DNA of 64,000 nt from Bacteroidota bacterium. GTDB lineage: Bacteria > Bacteroidota > JABWAT01. A program made the position numbers and the translations under genes. Below are positions 25,739-34,377 of this stretch, piece by piece; within the stretch, counting starts at the first letter, position 1; each line of letters begins with the position of its first letter. Where the stretch lies: the NCBI GenBank assembly GCA_017303995.1, contig JAFLBE010000001.1, positions 1 to 64,000 of the forward strand. Reading direction: 5' to 3'. The notes under the pieces are model-generated. The model was not told the origin of the DNA and did no database searches. It saw only the letters and a program-made list of their open reading frames with translations.

Positions 25739-27916
25739 CTACTTTCCTCCAGCAACCGCTTTTTTCCCAACGGCAACTTTATAGAGATAGTATCCCATAC
25801 AGGCAAAGGCTAACAGAGACAGCAGGTCTCCGGCAACACCCATGGCTTCACCCATGCCAATTTGATTTCCGAAGGCAAGAAAATCTGCCAGGGTTTTGTC
25901 ATCAAACGGCGAAATATCTTTTGTTCTGAGCACGGCTATGAGAATTCCGGTCAGCGCACCGCCGGCAATCAATCCGGATGACAGCAATGTTCCTTCACCG
26001 ACTTCAGATTCTTCTTTTCCGCCACGGGCTTTGTCAACGAAATATTTGACGAGTCCGCCAATGAAAATCGGAGCCGTTGTCGACAGCGGCAGATACGAAC
26101 CGACTGCAAAGGGAAGAGACGGAACGCCCATCAGTTCAACAACCAGGGCAATCATCATCCCCAGAATAATCAATCCCCATGGCAATTCCTGGTTCAGCAT
26201 CCCTTTGATAATGGTGGCCATCAATGTCGCCTGCGGAGCTGCCAGTTCAGGTGAACCGATACCCGGAGTTACTTTATAGGCGATTTCACGGGTTGTTTTA
26301 TCCACAAGAAAAATGCCTTCGCCAACCTGACCGGTTGCACGGGTGTTGTGGTAAACGAAATATTCTTTTCCGTCAGGACCTTCTTCAGTTCCGGAAAGAG
26401 TTTGAGTAATCGTGACGCCGTCATATTTCATCACTTCAGTGGTGGTGAACGAATTATTCAGCAGCAACATCGTGAAACCGATCACCGTAACCGAAGCGAG
26501 AACCCCAATCAGCAATCCGATCTGTTGAAGGTAAGGTGTTGCACCGACGATATAACCAGTCTTGAGATCCTGAGATGTAGCACCGGCGTTGGCTGCAGCA
26601 ATACACACAATTGAACCCACGACAAGGGCAATCGGCTGATAAATATCACCTGTCCAGCCAATTCCAACGAAAACGAGACAGGTTCCCATTAGCGTGGCAA
26701 TGGTCATTCCGGAAATTGGGTTGGAAGAAGAACCGATCAGTCCCACAATTCTGGAAGAAACGGTGACGAAGAAAAATCCGAACACCACAATCAGAATTCC
26801 GCTGAGGAAGTTAACCGGAATGTTGGGCATGATGGCCATAAATCCGACCAAAACCACTGCACCGATAACGGTCCAGATAACAGGAATGTCAATTTCAGTT
26901 CTGTCTTTGGTAACTTCATTTCCGTTATTTTTCCGGGAAGCCATGATGTCACGGGCACTGTCACGGAAGGACGAATAAATAGTTGGAAGGGTTTTGATCA
27001 GGGTAATGATTCCGGCAAAAGCAACGGCACCGGCACCGATATACCGAACGTAACCGGAGCGGATTTCACCAAAGCTCATATCGTGGATGAGTTTGTCACC
27101 GATTCCGGGTTTTACGACGGTTTGAAGGGCATCACCGAACATGGTAATGAGCGGAACCATCGCAAAGGCAGAAAGAACACCACCGGCAACCATAATTCCG
27201 GCGATACGGGGGCCGATAATGTAACCCACACCCATCAATTCAGGTGTGATTTCTACAGAAGCCTGCATATTCGGGTAAACGCCACGGCGGTCAGACGTCC
27301 AGGTCGGCACATCTTTCCATAACCCAAAAATGTTCATCAGCAGTTTGTAACCGAAACCGATACCGAGTCCGAGAAAAACCTTTTGGGCAAGTTCGCCGCC
27401 TTTTTCACCGGCAACGAGCACTTCAGCGCAGGCAGTTCCTTCCGGATAGGGAAGTTTGCCATGTTCTTTCACGATGAGATACCGGCGAAGTGGAATCATG
27501 AACAAAACGCCAAGCACACCGCCGGCAAGTGCAAGCACGAAAATCTGGAAATATTTGAAATATTCAATTCCGCCCGTGAGGAACATCAGAGCGGGGATGG
27601 TAAAGACCACACCAGCGGCAACAGATTCACCGGCAGAACCGATGGTTTGAACAATGTTATTTTCGAGGATGGTGGATTTGCCGATTTTCTTAAAAACGGA
27701 AATGGCAAGAACGGCAATCGGGATGGAAGCTGAAACAGTGAGACCGACTTTGAGTCCGAGATAAACGGTGGCGGCACCAAATAAAATCCCGAAAAAAGCA
27801 CCCAGAAGAATGGCCTTTAGCGTGAATTCGGGGATTAAGTCTGAGGCAGAAATGTAAGGTTTGAATTCACCGGATTCGTGTGTTCCGGGTGAAACAGGTT
27901 TGGGCTCACCGGCCAT
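25739..27916 (-). CDS. OPT-family oligopeptide transporter
   Basis: A 725-residue inner-membrane protein with about 14-16 hydrophobic segments, of the OPT superfamily, which imports peptides or metal chelates with protons. Visible hallmarks are the N-terminal FTLKAILLGAFFGILFGAATVYLGLKVG, the PYPEGTACAEVL motif and the NAGATSQDLKTGYIVGATP motif near the middle. A soluble insert near residue 500 interrupts the helices. The length and motifs match the prokaryotic OPT branch. The ATG follows AAGGAGATCTGCT. It stands alone. Substrate not predictable. Confidence 0.93.
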   Translation of the reverse strand: MAGEPKPVSPGTHESGEFKPYISASDLIPEFTLKAILLGAFFGILFGAATVYLGLKVGLTVSASIPIAVLAISVFKKIGKSTILENNIVQTIGSAGESVAAGVVFTIPALMFLTGGIEYFKYFQIFVLALAGGVLGVLFMIPLRRYLIVKEHGKLPYPEGTACAEVLVAGEKGGELAQKVFLGLGIGFGYKLLMNIFGLWKDVPTWTSDRRGVYPNMQASVEITPELMGVGYIIGPRIAGIMVAGGVLSAFAMVPLITMFGDALQTVVKPGIGDKLIHDMSFGEIRSGYVRYIGAGAVAFAGIITLIKTLPTIYSSFRDSARDIMASRKNNGNEVTKDRTEIDIPVIWTVIGAVVLVGFMAIMPNIPVNFLSGILIVVFGFFFVTVSSRIVGLIGSSSNPISGMTIATLMGTCLVFVGIGWTGDIYQPIALVVGSIVCIAAANAGATSQDLKTGYIVGATPYLQQIGLLIGVLASVTVIGFTMLLLNNSFTTTEVMKYDGVTITQTLSGTEEGPDGKEYFVYHNTRATGQVGEGIFLVDKTTREIAYKVTPGIGSPELAAPQATLMATIIKGMLNQELPWGLIILGMMIALVVELMGVPSLPFAVGSYLPLSTTAPIFIGGLVKYFVDKARGGKEESEVGEGTLLSSGLIAGGALTGILIAVLRTKDISPFDDKTLADFLAFGNQIGMGEAMGVAGDLLSLLAFACMGYYLYKVAVGKKAVAGGK

Positions 27917-28413
27917 AGCAGATCTCCTTGGATTTTAAAGGGTGTAAAAAGCGTGGAAGATAAGGAAAAATACCAAAATCCCAATACAATATGCGCGCAA
28001 AGGCGCCAAGGCGCAAAGAAAACGCTAAGCGGTGGGAGGTTTTTTATTTGAAATGCAAATTTTCGTAGAGGCGGGATTTATCCCGTCTCCGGCTGGGAAG
28101 CGAAATTCTTTAAACGCAAAGGCGCAATATTAACCACGAAGACCACAAAGCGGTGGGAGTTTTTTTAATTGAATTTCGTAGGGGCGACCGGCGGGTCGCC
28201 CCTGTAATTTAAATAGACAGGATTCATCACGTCTTTGATATTCAATGGTCAAAAACCTGTGATTTTTACAAATAAGAAAAAAAGATATATAACAACCCAA
28301 ATTTATTAAACCCGACCTTTGACATGTTAACCCATTAAAACAAAAAATGGTTATTGAGGATATTCAAAACGAACCGTCCTCTTGTGTGTTCAGGTAATTA
28401 AAAGGAAAAAAAT
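27917..28413. repeat. Repeat cluster upstream of DUF4382 lipoprotein gene
   Basis: Two repeats of the CGCAAAGGCGC...GCGGTGGGAGG type (27987-28040 and 28108-28165) alternate with two AGACG-family hairpins (28064-28090, stem GCGGGAT/ATCCCGT; 28177-28206, stem GGGCGACC/GGTCGCCC). From 28210 the sequence is ordinary AT-rich leader. GACCTTTG at 28314-28321 resembles the -7 box seen before other genes here. Confidence 0.7.
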
Positions 28414-29181
28414 ATGAAAAATTTTGTGTTAGGTTTAGCCGTACTGGCTTTTTTTGCAGTCGGTTGTGATAAAGATGATGATACCAAATCAAGTCAGCTT
28501 TCTGTTGGAATGACAGATGCTCCGATCGGACTGGATTCCGTAAATCTGGTCGTTTCCGAAATTTCAGCACTGATTGACAATGATTGGAAAGTGATCTATG
28601 TGGGAAGCCAGAAAATAAATCTGCTTGATTACAGTAACGGAAGAGCAAAGCTTTTCACTGAAAATACAGCAATTGATGGTGATAAAATCCACGAGATCAG
28701 ACTCAAAATTACCAGCGCATACGTGGTAAAGGGGTCCTCGAAATATGTTCTGGACGTTCCAAGCGGAATGTCTTCCGGATTGAAACTCAAAGTTAAAAAC
28801 GGAAATATTGAACCCGGAATCGCCTACACAGTACTGATTGATCTTGATGCAAAACGGTCATTTATTAAAGAAAAGGATAAACACTTTTCCTACAAAATGA
28901 AACCCGTTCTCAGAGCTTTCATGGTTTCTATGACCGGAAAAATTACTGGAACCCTTGCCGGCTGGACGCCTTTAAGTAATCCATCAGTTTATGCTATTCA
29001 GGGCGAAGATACATTGGCATCTGCCTTCCCTGATGTTACCGGTAACTTTACTTTATACTATCTTGATGAAGGTTCTTATTCAATAGGAGTAAGTGATACT
29101 TTAGGCAATTCATTGTTTTATGAAGGACCATTTGCTGTAAATAAAGGGCAAACAACGCCAGCCGGAACATTGATCCGGTAA
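28414..29181 (+). CDS. DUF4382-domain lipoprotein
   Basis: A 255-residue lipoprotein. The lipobox FAVGC puts the lipidated cysteine at residue 18, followed by D. Residues 28-150 match the DUF4382 pattern: LSVGMTDAPIGLDSVNLVVSEI, a VHEIRLKI-like strand and LKVKNG. The last third is a small carboxypeptidase-regulatory-like beta-sandwich (GKITGTLAGW ... GSYSIGVSD). The function of DUF4382 is unknown; it is frequent in surface lipoproteins of Bacteroidota. The ATG follows AAAAGGAAAA, and a strong terminator follows 10 bases after the stop, so it is a one-gene unit. Confidence 0.88.
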   Translation: MKNFVLGLAVLAFFAVGCDKDDDTKSSQLSVGMTDAPIGLDSVNLVVSEISALIDNDWKVIYVGSQKINLLDYSNGRAKLFTENTAIDGDKIHEIRLKITSAYVVKGSSKYVLDVPSGMSSGLKLKVKNGNIEPGIAYTVLIDLDAKRSFIKEKDKHFSYKMKPVLRAFMVSMTGKITGTLAGWTPLSNPSVYAIQGEDTLASAFPDVTGNFTLYYLDEGSYSIGVSDTLGNSLFYEGPFAVNKGQTTPAGTLIR

Positions 29182-29191
29182 GAAAATTTAA

Positions 29192-29220
29192 AAAAGCCTG
29201 TTGAAAAACAGGCTTTTTTT
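29192..29220 (+). terminator. Rho-independent terminator after DUF4382 gene
   Basis: Stem AAGCCTGTT/AACAGGCTT with loop GAAA, followed by a run of T. It probably serves both the DUF4382 gene and the convergent PAP2 gene, whose stop is at 29234. Confidence 0.85.
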
Positions 29221-29233
29221 ATCTGCTACTTTT

Positions 29234-30019
29234 CTAAAACCGGTAAACCAAAGTCAGTGAAGACACTCCCGGTTCAACTTTCCAACCCAATGAACTAACC
29301 ACCGGTTCATCTTTATTCAAAGCCGCTTGTGCGGATGTAAACCCAATCCAGGCGCCGGTTACGGTATCAGAAAACCAGTGTTTATTTGAGGTAATTCTTG
29401 CGTAGGCGGTTATTCCGGCAAGACCATACCAGAAGGTATGACCAGCCAACCCAGTTCCATCTGCCATGACGGTAGAAACCGTAAATGCAGCCATGGTATG
29501 TCCGCTGGAGAAACTGAAATGCCGGTCATCCGTCCAGCTTGAGTGTCCCCAGTCGTAAGGACCTTGTTCAAGGTAGGGACGTGATCTTCCCGCAATCATT
29601 TTGATGGTCTGAGTTGTAACGACTGCATAAACCATTGCTTCAGTTAAGGTCCTTCCTTTTTCGCGGATTCCTTCATGCCCAAAAACCAATCCGCCGGTAT
29701 ATAGCCCCGTTGCCAGAATCACGGGGGTGATTCCCTCGCCATAGTTATTCCCAAGATTCTTAAAAGTGGAAGCCGTTTTGGATGTCCAGTTTCTGGATTC
29801 CCGTTGAAAAAACCGGTCGGCTGGTGTTGAAATAGCAAACATCGCAGGAACGCCGAAATAGGCATAACCCGGTTGTTTTAAGGTGAAAAAATCTGAGAAA
29901 TTGGTTGTAACTCTTTTATAAGATCTTGAGAAATCAGATGAAAAAGTGTTCCATGCCGCTTGGGCCGTTGATGTAGAGAATGATAGGGTGATAAGTGCAG
30001 AGATAAATAATCGAATCAT
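29234..30019 (-). CDS. PAP2-family phosphatase (secreted or membrane-associated)
   Basis: A 261-residue PAP2/acid phosphatase superfamily member with a signal peptide (1-21, ending STAQAA). The three phosphatase motifs are complete: KMIAGRSRP (140-148), SSGH (171-174, H174 the general acid) and R208 ... H214 ... D218 (RITSNKHWFSD). Family members remove phosphate from lipid or isoprenoid pyrophosphates in the periplasm, for example undecaprenyl pyrophosphate recycling or lipid A trimming. The C-terminal beta-strand ending in F (LTLVYRF) hints at outer-membrane contact. It is convergent with the DUF4382 gene. A 7-bp array begins three bases upstream of its start. Confidence 0.88.
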   Translation of the reverse strand: MIRLFISALITLSFSTSTAQAAWNTFSSDFSRSYKRVTTNFSDFFTLKQPGYAYFGVPAMFAISTPADRFFQRESRNWTSKTASTFKNLGNNYGEGITPVILATGLYTGGLVFGHEGIREKGRTLTEAMVYAVVTTQTIKMIAGRSRPYLEQGPYDWGHSSWTDDRHFSFSSGHTMAAFTVSTVMADGTGLAGHTFWYGLAGITAYARITSNKHWFSDTVTGAWIGFTSAQAALNKDEPVVSSLGWKVEPGVSSLTLVYRF

Positions 30020-30777
30020 TTGTTAATGGTTAATTGGTAATGGTAAATGTTGAAAACCCGGCTTTTTACGGGGTTAATGAAATTCAAATTTGGGTTTGCA
30101 ACCCTTTCGGTTGGAAATTCGTTTCTCCCGCTGATCACACGGATTTACACGGAAGGAATGCAAAATTGTTAATTGTTAATGGTAAACGTGATTTCCTCGC
30201 CCCAGAGCCCAAGACCTTCGGTCGCGGGTTAAAAGGGTGACCTCTTGGTAGAAAAACGATCACGCCCAAACCAAAACCGCCCGGCAACATACCTGATTGA
30301 AACGGTAAATCCCATCCCGGGCGGAATGGAAAAATAGGGAATTCGATTCAAAGTTCGGAATTTTGAAAGTGAAAACTAAACAGTGAGAGGAAAATCAAAA
30401 TCCAGTTTTTAAAGACAATGAATAGAAACATTTTGAACGAAATGGAATATCAGGTGGATTAGTGCAATTTCGTCCGGAAAGAGGGTTGGCTGTTTCAATG
30501 AAAGGGTGGCCGGACGAAATTTTGTCTTGATTATTTTCCCTACAAACAGGTCACACCTACGGTGTTCAGATTATTTGAATTGTTTTTGAATTTGGAACCC
30601 CATCGGGGTGCCCTGTTTGTAGAAAAACCTAACCACACGTACAAAAACCGCCCGAATTCAAATCTAAATTGAAATTGAAAACCTTGTATGCGGGCGGAAG
30701 GGATTTCAAATTTTAAAATTTAGAATTCAAAATTTACATTCCTTACCTTTGTTTTCCACTTTTCCAGGAAAAATTCC
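30020..30777. repeat. 758-bp gene-free mosaic upstream of GH16 gene
   Basis: At 30022-30048 and 30160-30187 are 7-bp arrays (GGTTAAT, TGGTAAT, GGTAAAT; ATTGTTA repeats). At 30207-30232 is a CCCAA...CGGGTT hairpin (stem GACC/GGTC). At 30236-30350 and 30535-30680 are two copies of a modular repeat containing TAGAAAAAC and ACCGCCCG and closing with GGGCGG; a third lies at 31975-32130. At 30535-30630 the first module carries CACACCTACGGTGT and ACCCCATCGGGGT hairpins. At 30703-30738 is an AT-rich 7-bp array (TTCAAAT, TTTAAAA, TTTAGAA, TTCAAAA). No gene. Confidence 0.7.
30744..30751 (+). promoter_or_regulatory. Bacteroidetes-type -7 promoter box for GH16 gene
   Basis: TACCTTTG matches TAnnTTTG exactly and lies 26 bases before the start codon. 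No matching -33 TTTG could be placed with confidence. Confidence 0.45.
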
Positions 30778-31818
30778 ATGAAATACCTTCCGCTTCTTTT
30801 GATTTTACTTTCTGCCTGTGATTCGAAAACAACTGAAAATGATCAAAATCCATCTGGTCTTGTACCCGACGGTCATGAACTGGTCTGGCAGGATGAATTC
30901 AATGGATCCACACTCGATCTCACCAAATGGAATTACGAAACCGGAACAGGTGTCAACGGTGATTGGGGCACCGGACAGCTCGACAGGGCCACAAACCGTC
31001 CCGAAAATGTGAAAATTGAAACCGGAATTTCAGGTGCTGACGGGAATTGTCTCTCCATCATCACCCGAAAAGAAAACTACATCGACCGGAATTATACCAG
31101 CGGCCGGATCAACACCTTTGAGAAAGGAAGCTGGGGCCCGGGTTACCGCATTGAAGCCCGAATCAAACCAGCCGGAGTGAATTACAAAGGTCAGGGTTTT
31201 GCATTCTGGATGATGCCGGCAAGTAAACCTGCCAGTGAATCCTATATCATGTGGCCTCAGGGCGGAGAAATTGATATTATGGAATATGTAGGGTCAATGC
31301 CTTATCACAATCTTGGAAGTGTTCATTACGCCTGGCAATGGCTGAATAATGACTATGCCGATTGGAATCATGGTATGAAAGGTGCTTATTATTCATTTGC
31401 ATCAGCTCAGGTTCCATCTTTTAAACCAGAATGGGGTGGTTACCCGGTTGAACCCGGAACCAGTTCTGCAGGAAACCAGAATTTTCACCGGTATGCCATT
31501 GAATGGTACACCGATCGGATGGAGTTTGAAATTGACGGAAATGTGTATCACATCCATTATTTTAATGATGGCGGATTTTCTTCAAAAGACGGCGAAGACA
31601 AAGATCAGCTCAAAACAGTAAACGGACGCCAAATTTATTTGTCTGAATATTCGAACCATTTTCGGGAGTGGTACCCGTTTGAAAATCCGTTTTTCATCAT
31701 CCTGAGCGGCGGAGTCGGCGGCGCTGACAACAGAACCTATGGCGGAGCAATTGTTCCTGAAGCTGTTTTCCCCTGCGAAGTTTATGTGGATTGGGTTCGG
31801 GTGTCAAGGCGTAAGTGA
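30778..31818 (+). CDS. GH16 beta-glucanase lipoprotein (laminarinase-like)
   Basis: A 346-residue lipoprotein with lipobox LSAC (cysteine 14, followed by D). The catalytic domain of family GH16, a jelly-roll acting on beta-1,3- or mixed-linkage glucans and galactans, spans about 33-345. The signature GGEIDIMEYVG gives nucleophile E164, D166 and acid/base E169, in the beta-bulge spacing E-x-D-x-x-E. The N-terminal WQDEFNG and C-terminal VDWVRV are typical of laminarinases. It is exported and anchored, not T9SS-sorted. With GH5 and GH13 it supports a glucan diet. Exact substrate is not fixed. Confidence 0.93.
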   Translation: MKYLPLLLILLSACDSKTTENDQNPSGLVPDGHELVWQDEFNGSTLDLTKWNYETGTGVNGDWGTGQLDRATNRPENVKIETGISGADGNCLSIITRKENYIDRNYTSGRINTFEKGSWGPGYRIEARIKPAGVNYKGQGFAFWMMPASKPASESYIMWPQGGEIDIMEYVGSMPYHNLGSVHYAWQWLNNDYADWNHGMKGAYYSFASAQVPSFKPEWGGYPVEPGTSSAGNQNFHRYAIEWYTDRMEFEIDGNVYHIHYFNDGGFSSKDGEDKDQLKTVNGRQIYLSEYSNHFREWYPFENPFFIILSGGVGGADNRTYGGAIVPEAVFPCEVYVDWVRVSRRK

Positions 31819-32385
31819 ATGGCTGTTAGGTAAATGCATTTTTCCCGCAGATCGCACGGATTTACGCAGAAAGGAAAAACGCCATTTTAACAGGGATATT
31901 CAGGATGGACAGGATGAGAGAAATAATGGTCAAGGGTAAATGATTAATGTTTAATGGAATTGAAATCAGAAACTGCAACCCCGGCGGGGGGGCCTCTTGG
32001 TAGAAAAACACAAAACACAAAAACCAAACCCGCCCGGCACCATCTCAAACATGAACAGTTAATTCCACCCGGTCACTGAGGTTCTGGTCACTGAGCCTGC
32101 CGAAGTGTCGAAGTGGCGGGTGGAATGGAAATACGTTTCCCGCGCCCAAGCAAGGTTACTTGCCGGGTTAAAAGATCACGCAGATTTACACGGAAGGGGA
32201 GAATCAGTATTTGAAAAAAATTGAATTGGGTTTTATCCCACAATTCCTGAATCCCAATAAAAAAAACTTCCACCGGCATTAACCCAGAAATTCTCCCACC
32301 GCTCCGTGCCCTCTCCCTAGACCCGTGCAACGCAGTTGCTTGGGTGTGTTTCCTTCGTGTACTCTGTGGTAAAACGTATTTTTCC
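31819..32385. repeat. 567-bp repeat mosaic including a filled repeat-in-repeat site
   Basis: A 7-bp array at 31927-31957 (ATGGTCA, AGGGTAA, ATGATTA, ATGTTTA) is followed by the TAGAAAAAC / CCGCCCGG module (31975-32045) and a CACT...AGTG TCGA-type hairpin (about 32082-32120, minus orientation). Next is a CCCAAGCAAG...CTTGCCGGG hairpin (32144-32167). Positions 32293-32376 are an ACAGAG-type repeat interrupted at 32315-32348 by the CCC/GGG hairpin element. The homologous stretch at 256-298 lacks the insert. No gene. Confidence 0.75.
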
Positions 32386-33657
32386 TCACGGCAGGATTTC
32401 GAAAACACCTTCCGGGAAATTCAGACGGACTTTATTTTGGCGGAAAACATCACTCCCGAGCATCCCATCCAATAAAATAAAATCAGCGGGTTCTGCAAAC
32501 GAAGTTGAAAGTTGTGGGAAGCTTAACCGTTTTACTGAACTGTAAATTATGACGTCATTTACCGATTTCACTTTTATCGTTCTGAATCCGCCTGCACCAC
32601 CGATCGTTCTTTCCTTTTCAGAAGATTTAAATTCCGGGTATCTCGACAGATAACTGTTTCTGATGGATGTTGTCCCGGCTCCCGTATCCAATCCAAACCA
32701 TAATAGTTGTCCGTCATGGCCCATGAGTTTCACAACCGGATAACCAATCCAGATTAATTCAGGATCTTCTTTTTTGGTTTCAGTCAACGGTTTTGAGATG
32801 GTTATTTTCAAATTCTGGTAATCAATAAGCAAATTCAGATTTTTAAGTACCGGCCAGCCAATAATGCCGTCAATTTTAAACATCAACGAACCGTTCGGAT
32901 TTTTAAATTCAAGATCAGAATCCTTCAAAATTAGGCAAGGATGCGAATTCAGAATTAACCCACCCATCTGAAGGGCTGGAAGTAAGGCAGGTATGCCTTT
33001 AATTTTTACCGGCGTTGAGGTTTCTACATCGGTTGAAAGCGAATCAATTCCCAATATCCCAGCTGAACTAGCAACCGATGAACTCAAAACCGTTAAACCC
33101 GCCCCAGTATCCAGCCAAAAATGATGAGTAATTCCGTTTATGAAAACTTCAATGATGGGTGAACCCGATTTGGAAAGAGTAAAAGGATGGGTTGCTTCAG
33201 CAGAAGTGAAAATCTGTTTTTCTGAAGGGAAGGAATGAAAGGCCAGTGCCAGATTCCAGTTATCCTGATCAGAAAGAGAATCTTTCGGCAGGGAGAGATA
33301 AGTTTCCCAGTTTTGCTGATGGAATAAAAGCCCGGCAAGCAGATCCAGTGAATTTCTACAGATGAAGGTATCGGGTGAACTGATGGCAATCTCACTGAAG
33401 TATTCAGTTGCTGAAGCCAGGTCACCCTCCTTTAAACTTCTCAGTCCCGATTGAAATTGTCCGTAATCAGGGGTGAGTCTGATGAGTTTGGCATCCTTAA
33501 AATCGAGATGGCGCCAGGCTGTCTGAAGATCCGGCCAGGGGACATCTTTTTCAATGGGTAGGTTAGAGGAATTTACAGTTGTGATTTCGGGGAGTGTCGA
33601 TGTACACCCGAAAATGAAAAGTGGTAAAAAAAGTAAAGTAAAAAGTGGTTTTTTCAT
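32386..33657 (-). CDS. Retropepsin-like aspartic protease lipoprotein with two DTG motifs
   Basis: A 423-residue lipoprotein (lipobox IFGC, cysteine 18 from the MKKPLF start). After a helical, TPR-like region (about 40-150), two aspartic-protease half-domains follow, each with a D-T-G-A-G motif: D183 in FWLDTGAGLTVLS and D323 in FGLDTGAGTTSIR. Bacterial retropepsin-like (clan AA) proteins usually have one motif and dimerise; here both lobes are in one chain, as in pepsins. Hydrophobic-hydrophobic-G partners (GIIGWPVL, GMLGSDVF) close each lobe. A host gene, probably a periplasmic protease or peptide-binding protein. The longer frame to 33711 has no signal peptide at its start. Confidence 0.8.
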   Translation of the reverse strand: MKKPLFTLLFLPLFIFGCTSTLPEITTVNSSNLPIEKDVPWPDLQTAWRHLDFKDAKLIRLTPDYGQFQSGLRSLKEGDLASATEYFSEIAISSPDTFICRNSLDLLAGLLFHQQNWETYLSLPKDSLSDQDNWNLALAFHSFPSEKQIFTSAEATHPFTLSKSGSPIIEVFINGITHHFWLDTGAGLTVLSSSVASSAGILGIDSLSTDVETSTPVKIKGIPALLPALQMGGLILNSHPCLILKDSDLEFKNPNGSLMFKIDGIIGWPVLKNLNLLIDYQNLKITISKPLTETKKEDPELIWIGYPVVKLMGHDGQLLWFGLDTGAGTTSIRNSYLSRYPEFKSSEKERTIGGAGGFRTIKVKSVNDVIIYSSVKRLSFPQLSTSFAEPADFILLDGMLGSDVFRQNKVRLNFPEGVFEILP

Positions 33658-34377
33658 TTTCGAAAGATAGGGAACCCAGCCGAAAAATGGTATTTCATCT
33701 TTCATTCGCAACCTGTTAGATGAAAGAATGTTAGGTTGTTTGTTGATCCCGCCTTAAAAATGAAGGTAAAAAGCTAATTATCATATAAAAAGGTCGTAAT
33801 ATCTATATTAGGTTGCAATTAGAATGTCAGAAAATTCCATTTTCAAAAATGGAAAAGTCCTATCTTCAATGATAAAGGAAAACTAAAAAATCACATGACG
33901 CATTTTAGGGTCGTGCAAGGTCTCTATTCTTTTTTATATCCTGCAAAATACGATTTTCAGGCAGGAAAAGAGTAAAGGCAGAAGAGCAGATTATTGACCT
34001 TCCTTGATTTCTGTTTTTCTTGCCATAAAGCCGTTCTGTGCAAACAGGGCGGCTTTATTTGTTTTCAGAAGCAGGTTATAAATTTTCCAAACACCTCGAC
34101 TGCATGAGATGCCAGAAAATTCCTTTACGTTTTCCCCAGTCATTGTATCCATTTCTGTTTTTCCACTCTACTCTCCAGTTTTTACGAGATCTCCATAACC
34201 CAGTTGTAAAACACACGATTAACCGCACTCCGGCGCAATGCTTTTTTTCTAATGTCTCTCTAATTATATTCATGGAATCATATCCATCAGAGCCCGTTTG
34301 TATTTTATTCCGAAAATGGCCGGTAATCTGAATTGGTGAATAAGCAACCAACACAAAAATTAGCACTGGAAAACCAT
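33658..34377. other. 720-bp intergenic stretch, mostly unassigned
   Basis: No repeat family dominates here, unlike other gaps. A TTCCATTTT/AAAATGGAA hairpin lies at about 33836-33857 and a terminator-like hairpin at 34026-34054. Open frames of 97-107 codons exist on both strands at 34.04-34.40 kb, but they lack ribosome sites and recognisable sequence. The strand and unit served by the terminator are unclear; a small RNA gene between about 33.78 and 34.06 kb is possible. Confidence 0.4.
34026..34054 (+). terminator. Terminator-like hairpin without an upstream gene
   Basis: AAAGCCGTTCTGT pairs with ACAGGGCGGCTTT (two G-T pairs) around GCAA, followed by ATTTGTTTT. No plus-strand gene ends nearby. 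Confidence 0.5.

Noticed and set aside
32386-33657. Retroviral or retroelement origin for the DTGAG protease
   Set aside because: It has a lipoprotein signal, a TPR-like region and two lobes, and no integrase, reverse transcriptase or terminal repeats are near; it is an ordinary host gene.
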